Positions 57,292-64,000 of a DNA stretch of 64,000 bases are shown here, one piece after another. This stretch comes from Epiperipatus broadwayi (lineage: Eukaryota; Onychophora; Udeonychophora; Euonychophora; Peripatidae): positions 5,006,963-5,070,962 of the forward strand of contig JAQFVV010006208.1 in assembly GCA_028023455.1 (NCBI GenBank). The letters are read 5' to 3'. The notes under the pieces are model-generated. The model did not search any database, had not been told where the DNA came from, and saw nothing but the letters and a program-made list of their open reading frames with translations. How positions within the stretch are numbered: the stretch's first letter is position 1; each line of letters begins with the position of its first letter. The translations under genes were made by a program, and so were the position numbers.

Positions 57292-59499
57292 TGTAACGAG
57301 CACAGACGTTCGTTACATTGTTTTTTTTTATATTTATTAAACATGAAAGTAAATTAAAAAGTTCGCATTTAAAAATTTTCTTTAAGAATTAAAAATTGAA
57401 ATTAAATATCATCTTAAACTTGTATATATTAAATCGCACAGATAATGAAAAATTATTAAAATAAAACTTTATTAAAGAAAAAGTATTTTAAAACTAAATT
57501 TTAAAAAGATTTGGAAATAAAATTATATCTTTAAATTTATCTTTAAATATATCTTTGATTTGGAAAACAGGTTAATTAATCAGAAATGGAAATGATAAAT
57601 TTAATTAGTCAAATGTAAACCAGCCTTGGGCATTTAAATGTAAAAACATCGGTCAGATAGGAAAACAATAGAAACTTTTAGCAAATGAAATAAATCCATT
57701 GGGAAATCGGACCTCAACGAAAAGGATCATCGCATCGATGACGTAATGTAAATGCAATCCTTCAAATGAATATAAAAGGACATGGTTGAAAATTATTAGT
57801 GATTGGTAATTGATTATTACGATGTGACTATATGTATTAGTACGGAGTTGGAGGTGAAGGAGTTGACAGACGCACTGTCAATTCTTTCAGCTGTTAAAGA
57901 AAAGAGAAATGAACTATCGTTTTCTACATTGAGGACCAACTAAATTCAAAAACCTCCGAATGAATAAATAAAACATCGGCTAAATGTATACCAATATCTT
58001 CAGGACGGCGTGGGAATTCCCGTTCAAACTTACAAACGACAGATAAAGATGAACTGTTTAAAACCGTAAGAACTTTACAATTAATGAACATTAAGTTAAA
58101 AACTTTTCGTATTTAAGATAATTGCATTAGTTTCCTATCTGACTAAAGTAGTTAAAATGTTATTTGATGTATTTTTTATTTATTTGTTTAAAATCATTTC
58201 CATTTATTTAATTTTGTTCTTTAAGTTTATTTATGATTTCTGTTTTTCGATAAGTTAAATTATATAAATGTTAAACTTATGTTGGGCGTGAATGGCTGTA
58301 TAGATTTGTAAAGTTATATTAGGGGAGGGTAATCTTAGGTTATTTGTTTCGTTGTTAAATTGGGTCAATGGATTGGATATATTGGTGTAGTTAGTAGATG
58401 TAGTCGGAGATTCGCTACTGGCAGAATCGCTTCATATGCCGCACTCTCCCGTTTTGCCTATGGAAGGAATTGTAAGACGCAGAGCGCAGTTCCTTTCTAT
58501 GGAGTTTTTTTTTATTGTTCTTCTCGTTAGATAGAAGTAATATTCTTATCTGATGAGAGTCAATATCTTCTCTTAATCTTTTTGGTGCTGCCGTATTCCG
58601 TATTACATTGAATACATCGATATATCAGATGAATTGATGCCAGTTTGACTACGAATTTTAGCCTAAGGTTAAATAGGGATAGAATGTTTATTTTCAAATG
58701 CAAATCTATGTAGTCTATTCATAATCGACACTAAATAAAATTGCATTAAATTTAAGTTGTTTATAGACGCTTGCATGGATTGTTTATTGGTTAACTATGT
58801 TTTGCGTTTCCATATTTGATCAAAATATATAGACATTCGATAAATAATGATACCTTACGGTGAGTATCTAAAATGTATTTATTCGGATGTCTTTTAAGTC
58901 ATTGGTGACAATGCAAGTATCTTATGGTGAATACTACTGGGTTACTTATAAATTTCCCTCTGCAATTGCCAGTATCAATGATTTTATATTTTGATCGTTT
59001 ATGTTTACTTTGAAATGTTTTTAACCATGTAATCTATGTAACCGATCTATAGCAACATATTAAAACAAGCTTTTATAATCCCATCTGTGCGAACTTAATT
59101 AAAATGTAAACTTATAATATAATAGAAATTAAAATGTAAATTAAAATCTAAGGTAAAGTTAAAAATAATGTTAAATGTTAAAATGTAAAACTAATACTAA
59201 AATAGTTTTAAATCTTATATATATGTGCATAAATAAATGTTTGTATGTTAATTACTGGCAGTGGCTTATTTTATTCTTTTTTATATATATACTCTTAGAT
59301 TATATTATTAAATCTCTGCTATTCCACTGAGCTAGTGACATGGGCTAACGACTGGAACCAAAATATTTAAAAAAAAGAAAAAAAATTCTTTTTTTGACTT
59401 ACGTATCTGCCTACTTTATAAATTTTTCTAGGTTCAAATGCCTAGATGGCGCCCTGTAGTGCAGATATGTTAAGTCTCCAAATTCTCCGGATCGTTACA
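57292..59499 (+). repeat. Complete 2.2-kb LTR
   Basis: Starts TGTAACGAGC and ends GATCGTTACA, immediately before a primer-binding site. TATAAAAGG at about 57771 is a plausible promoter TATA box. The first 26 bases (TGTAACGAGC...TTCGTTACA) form their own small hairpin. The length is unusually large for an LTR. Confidence 0.7.
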
Positions 59500-59501
59500 A
59501 C

Positions 59502-59519
59502 TGGCACCCAACGTGGGGC
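59502..59519 (+). promoter_or_regulatory. Primer-binding site, tRNA-Lys type
   Basis: TGGCACCCAACGTGGGGC starts two bases after the LTR end. It is complementary to the 3' end of tRNA-Lys(CTT) (CCCCACGTTGGGCGCCA), with one mismatch (A for G at position 5). This fixes the orientation of the left LTR as forward. Confidence 0.75.
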
Positions 59520-60218
59520 CGATCTTTAATAAACCACAAATACCCTGAGCAAATTTTGTCAAAATGAAATATTTTATCTGTTTACATAAGTCGTATACTT
59601 TAAATCTTATAAAAGCACTGCCAGAAGAAATTGCGCATATATATTAAACACAAGAAAGTGTAAAAAAATTTTAAAACTAGTTTTTGTAAAAAAAAAAAGT
59701 CAAAAGGTTGCAATAAGTATGTTTTTTTTGTTTGTTGATATATATTATGCTTTAACGAATATAGGAGCGCACAGCCACGTAAGTTTATGATCGAAATGTG
59801 GTGCCTTACGATGAGTACCTTTGGAAATTACTTAAGTGTAACCCTATTTATGCATTTCAATCAGTCATAAATAAGTTGGTGGTATTTATAATTGTTCTGC
59901 AAATATACACATTTAAACCCATTATTTCTTAAAACATATTTATCTCAATGCAACCTTTTTTAAATAAATAATTTATAAAATAACTTGCTTGTCATGCCGT
60001 GTGTAAAAATAAAATGTATAAAATAAAATAGAACTCTTGTGGGGAGGGGTGTAAACGTAAATGGTCCTTAGGTAAGTGATAGTAAACATTTTTCTTTTTG
60101 TATATAGTCTTTTTGTAAAATTATTAACCGGATGTTTTGTAAATGTCTTCGTCAATCGTGTACCGTAATTACTAACCCTAAGTAAAATATTTTTTTTTTT
60201 GATCATTTTTTTTAAGCA
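59520..60218 (+). other. Internal fragment of the palindromic LTR element
   Basis: About 0.7 kb downstream of the primer site, presumably the 5' untranslated leader. Short frames only. TTACGATGAGTACCTTTGGA near 59807 loosely repeats TTACGGTGAGTATCT at 58855 within the LTR. No gag motif is visible before the inverted arm begins. Confidence 0.5.
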
Positions 60219-61642
60219 GACTACATAGATTTGCATTTGAAAATAAACATTCTATCCCTATTTAACCTTAGGCTAAAATTCGTAGTCAAACTGGCATCAA
60301 TTCATCTGATATATCGATGTATTCAATGTAATACGGAATACGGCAGCACCAAAAAGATTAAGAGAAGATATTGACTCTCATCAGATAAGAATATTACTTC
60401 TATCTAACGAGAAGAACAATAAAAAAAACTCCATAGAAAGGAACTGCGCTCTGCGTCTTATAATTCCTTCCATAGGCAAAACGGGAGAGTGCGGCGTATG
60501 AAGCGATTCTGCCAGTAGCGAATCTCCGACTACATCTACTAACTACACCAATATATCCAATCCATTGACCCAATTTAACAACGAAACAAATAATCTAAGA
60601 TTACCCTCCCCTAATATAACTTTACAAATCTATACAGCCATTCACGCCCAACTTAAGTTTAACATTTATATAATTTAACTTATCGAAAAACAGAAATCAT
60701 AAATAAACTTAAAGAACAAAATTAAATAAATGGAAATGATTTTAAACAAATAAATAAAAAATACATCAAATAACATTTTAACTACTTTAGTCAGATAGGA
60801 AACTAATGCAATTATCTTAAATACGAAAAGTTTTTAACTTAATGTTCATTAATTGTAAAGTTCTTACGGTTTTAAACAGTTCATCTTTATCTGTCGTTTG
60901 TAAGTTTGAACGGGAATTCCCACGCCGTCCTGAAGATATTGGTATACATTTAGCCGATGTTTTATTTATTCATTCGGAGGTTTTTGAATTTAGTTAGGTC
61001 CTCAATGTAGAAAACGATAGTTCATTTCTCTTTTCTTTAACAGCTGAAAGAATTGACAGTGCGTCTGTCAACTCCTTCACCTCCAACTCCGTACTAATAC
61101 ATATAGTCACATCGTAATAATCAATTACCAATCCCTAATAATTTTCAACCATGTCCTTTTATATTCATTTGAAGGATTGCATTTACATTACGTCATCGAT
61201 GCGATGATCCTTTTCGTTGAGGTCCGATTTCCCAATGGATTTATTTCATTTGCTAAAAGTTTCTATTGTTTTCCTATCTGACTGATGTTTTTACATTTAA
61301 ATGCCCAAGGCTGGTTTACATTTGACTAATTAAATTTATCATTTCCATTTCTGATTAATTAACCTGTTTTCCAAATCAAAGATATATTTAAAGATAAATT
61401 TAAAGATATAATTTTATTTCCAAATCTTTTTAAAATTTAGTTTTAAAATACTTTTTCTTTAATAAAGTTTTATTTTAATAATTTTTCATTATCTGTGCGA
61501 TTTAATATATACAAGTTTAAGATGATATTTAATTTCAATTTTTAATTCTTAAAGAAAATTTTTAAATGCGAACTTTTTAATTTACTTTCATGTTTAATAA
61601 ATATAAAAAAAAACAATGTAACGAACGTCTGTGCTCGTTACA
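60219..61642 (-). repeat. Inverted partial LTR (outer 1.42 kb)
   Basis: Reverse complement of 57292-58718, with few differences (for example GTGATTGG versus GGGATTGG). It ends abruptly at AGACTACATAGATTTGC (60219 onward), so the LTR's inner 0.78 kb is missing. High arm similarity indicates recent origin or ongoing gene conversion. Confidence 0.8.
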
Positions 61643-61646
61643 ATAT

Positions 61647-64000
61647 GTAGTTAAATACTACTAAAGATCATAACAAATAATCATATCATAATATGCAATT
61701 TCTTAAGGACATTAACATTATTCGAATAATCACTTATTTGTGGATCAAAATAGTTGTCAACATTTTATCTTTGGTATGGTATAAAATGACAACAAGGAAC
61801 ATCCTTTATTAACTGAATACATTAAAATAACTTAGAAAACATTTTTTTTTGTCTTTGGGTAAAAAAAATCCATCTTTTATATACTTTTGGCTATTTAAGA
61901 ACTAGAACATATGCAGTAGATTTTTTTTTTTCCATGTTGAAGGATTCAACTGAAGTTAAATTATCATCTGATCATAGTGTAAGGGTAAGCTTATAATCTT
62001 ATTAAGCTCACTTCTTTATGTGCAATATCAAACCATAAACTTAAAAATATAATTTTTATTAATAAACAATAAATACATTATCCTTTTATGTTTAAATACC
62101 CATATACACACGTATATAATTTAAACGTTAGATTATAAAATTTTAATAATAGAAGTCAAGTCAAATAAATAGATATCTTAATAAAATCAAATATTAAAAT
62201 AATTAGATTTCAATCATTCATATCTATGGATAAAACAATTATTAAGATAGCTAATAGTTACTAATCAAGACTCAAAACATAGAGATAGCAACTAAATGCG
62301 GAGGAATTAAAATTAGAACTCAATTACGCAATTATTAATTATAATGCATTCAACAATAATCGAATACAAAATCATGAAAGTAACTTAACACATGCTAATT
62401 ATCGGAAGTCAATTCCACTATAACAGCTAAATCAACTAATTTCCAAATCAGTTCCATTTTTTAGAATAGTTTGGATGAATTTTTCTTGTTTATAAAATCT
62501 TCATTAGCAGAGAACTCTAATATCACTCAGGTAAAGTGTAAATAAATTACTCTTTAATATCATCAATAATAATTTCAAAAGCGAAAGTATCTTTAATATA
62601 ATAATTAGAGAAATTCTTAACAATATCATTCTAAACTTGAATTCCAAGGAAGAAAAATAGCAAAAAAAAACTTATTTATTTAAATAAATTTATTTTAAGA
62701 AGATTTTAAGTTATAGAAAATGCATCATGATTAAACACATTTTGCCATAGGATTAAATGCTATTGTTCTAACCTAAAACAGTGTAATTATTCACTCCTAT
62801 TGAAATGCCTAAAGTATATATATCATCTATATAATTCAATATCCAACTTTGGTTTACAGCGAGATAATTTAAGGAAACAGATGTCATTGTCATGCGAGAG
62901 TAATATTTATGAAATAATGGAATATACTGATTGCCTCACCGATGACTGATGACCGGAAATAAAAGAACTTTATTCCTAATGAACATTGCTACTTAAATTT
63001 TGGAAAATGAATAGGACAATACCATAAACTTTAAATGCACTATATTATTTTTACGTATCAACATCTATAAATATTTAATTTTATTTTTTTTAGCTTTAAA
63101 ATCTGCTTACTTTGGAATAATCCATTTTGGAAAATCATTAGATGAAAAATGGGAAAAGATCATTGATTAATTTTTTTATTTTTATTTAATAAGATTTAGG
63201 TCTTCCTTACGCAGCGACTTGACCAGGTTAATAATTAAACTTAATATGAAGATAAGATTTTATTGTTCTTCATATTAAATTCATCCACTTATGACTTGAC
63301 AGAATTATTGTTTATTATTAAGTTAATTAATTTATTAATATTTGTTTGTTTACTATTCAGTATAAATGACTAATATCCTTGGATGAAAGGTCTTTTCTTT
63401 CAACGATAGGGACCATACATAGATGGGAGGTCTTATAAAAATGGAATTCCCTCAAAAGGATTCGATATTACAAGTCTTCATTTATATTTATATTGTTTAA
63501 TTTAAATTTAGTTAGCTAGTGTTATCATAATCTTTGGAATTATAAAATGTTATTGATTTTTTGCAATCTACTAAATATTGTTTGTGCTATGATTACTATG
63601 GGATATGGGAAGATATAATTTTAAAATGTATATACTAATATAATAGAAATGTATTTAAACACTTGTAATTAAAAATTTTGTTATACAAAGATAAATTTAA
63701 ATTGTTTTCAATTAATAAATATTGTTTAAAGAAGTCTCTGATTTATTTAAATTATTTATTTTATTTTCATAATAAGATAAATTTGAATACATATACCCAC
63801 ATATACATATCCTGATTTAATATCATGATAACTTGGTTGGAATGAATTTTGAGAATCTATCAAACTTATATAAAAGTATTATTATTGCTACAGGATATCA
63901 ATTGATCCCTGAACAGAGTTAAGTGTAAAATTAACCTTGAGTTCGAATACTGAGCATAACGGAATAGTAAAGAGAGGTGAAGATTGGATGAATTGGTCTA
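61647..64000. other. Intron after module 2, shared with 38000-40000
   Basis: From about 62015 (TTATGTGCAATATCAAACCA) the sequence follows 38055-40000 to the window end, with small indels. No exon is visible. The similarity suggests that the remainder of unit 2 follows outside the window. Confidence 0.6.

Larger units (their letters stand above)
57292..61642. mobile_element. 4.35-kb palindromic LTR-retroelement derivative
   Basis: The left arm (57292-58718) and right arm (60219-61642) are highly similar inverted copies of about 1.42 kb. Both ends are TGTAACGAGCACAGACG. The whole is flanked by ATAT (57288-57291 and 61643-61646), a 4-bp target-type repeat. It consists of one complete LTR, a primer site, about 0.7 kb of internal sequence, and an inverted outer part of a second LTR. 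No gag or pol is present. Unit 1 lacks it entirely. Confidence 0.8.
46507..64000 (+). repeat. Tandem segmental duplication, unit 2 (continues beyond the window)
   Basis: Colinear with unit 1 from about 27155 to 40000. Offsets are about 19.45 kb at the first exon, 19.40 kb at the third, 18.91 kb at the fourth and 24.0 kb at the window end. The shifts are explained by discrete insertions: 48350-49225, about 50590-52505, and the 5.1-kb block at about 56870-62010 that contains the LTR palindrome. Confidence 0.85.

Noticed and set aside
1-64000. CRISPR array, operon, bacterial promoter or replication origin
   Set aside because: No regularly spaced direct repeats with unique spacers and no bacterial gene organisation. 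Recurrent repeats are inverted foldbacks and dispersed transposons.

Overview
The window is nuclear DNA of an invertebrate animal, most likely an arthropod. The base composition is strongly A+T-rich. Short coding exons with GT/AG splice sites are separated by introns of 0.35 to 10 kb, and the introns are packed with decayed transposons, SINEs and large palindromes. Nothing bacterial (operons, ribosome-binding sites, CRISPR) is present. The species cannot be named from the sequence.

One host gene spans the whole window on the + strand: a giant titin/sallimus-like sarcomere protein. Twelve internal exons can be placed: the C-terminal half of an Ig domain (2007-2173), a long Lys/Glu/Pro/Val-rich PEVK-type exon (11196-11662), then a modular part. 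The module is four exons of 147, 72, 47 and 178 nt (444 nt, 148 residues, starting and ending in phase 0). A partial module (47 + 178 nt) lies at 20644 and 24955. Full modules lie at 28163-37557 and 47608-56466. The two full modules belong to a direct tandem genomic duplication of about 19.35 kb (27155-46506 and 46507 to beyond the window end). Their introns align closely and differ by several discrete insertions, which can therefore be ordered in time.

The introns hold: (i) a LINE on the - strand (about 13656-20195) split by a non-autonomous LTR retroelement (15639-18468) with paired 0.55 kb LTRs, a tRNA-Ser-type primer site, a broken gag with a zinc knuckle, and a coiled-coil ORF where pol would be expected; (ii) an inverted pair of Penelope-like elements (30739-32830) and smaller Penelope fragments; (iii) a 4.35 kb palindrome made from a 2.2 kb LTR and its inverted partial copy (57292-61642); (iv) mariner and hAT-like remnants present in both duplicated units; (v) tRNA-derived SINEs and many foldback elements.

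The most interesting signal is a set of type I hammerhead-ribozyme folds, seen by hand-folding. One fully intact example sits beside the Penelope-like pair (30516-30582). A SINE family carries a second form (7776, 9980, 23788), with a base-pair covariation in stem I, and a related intact copy lies at 24566. A terminal-inverted-repeat family carries a third form (1238, 1507, 12501). A further covarying stem-loop motif (CTGAnGAA, stem, GAAAC) recurs in the arms of many foldbacks and may be a degenerate relative.
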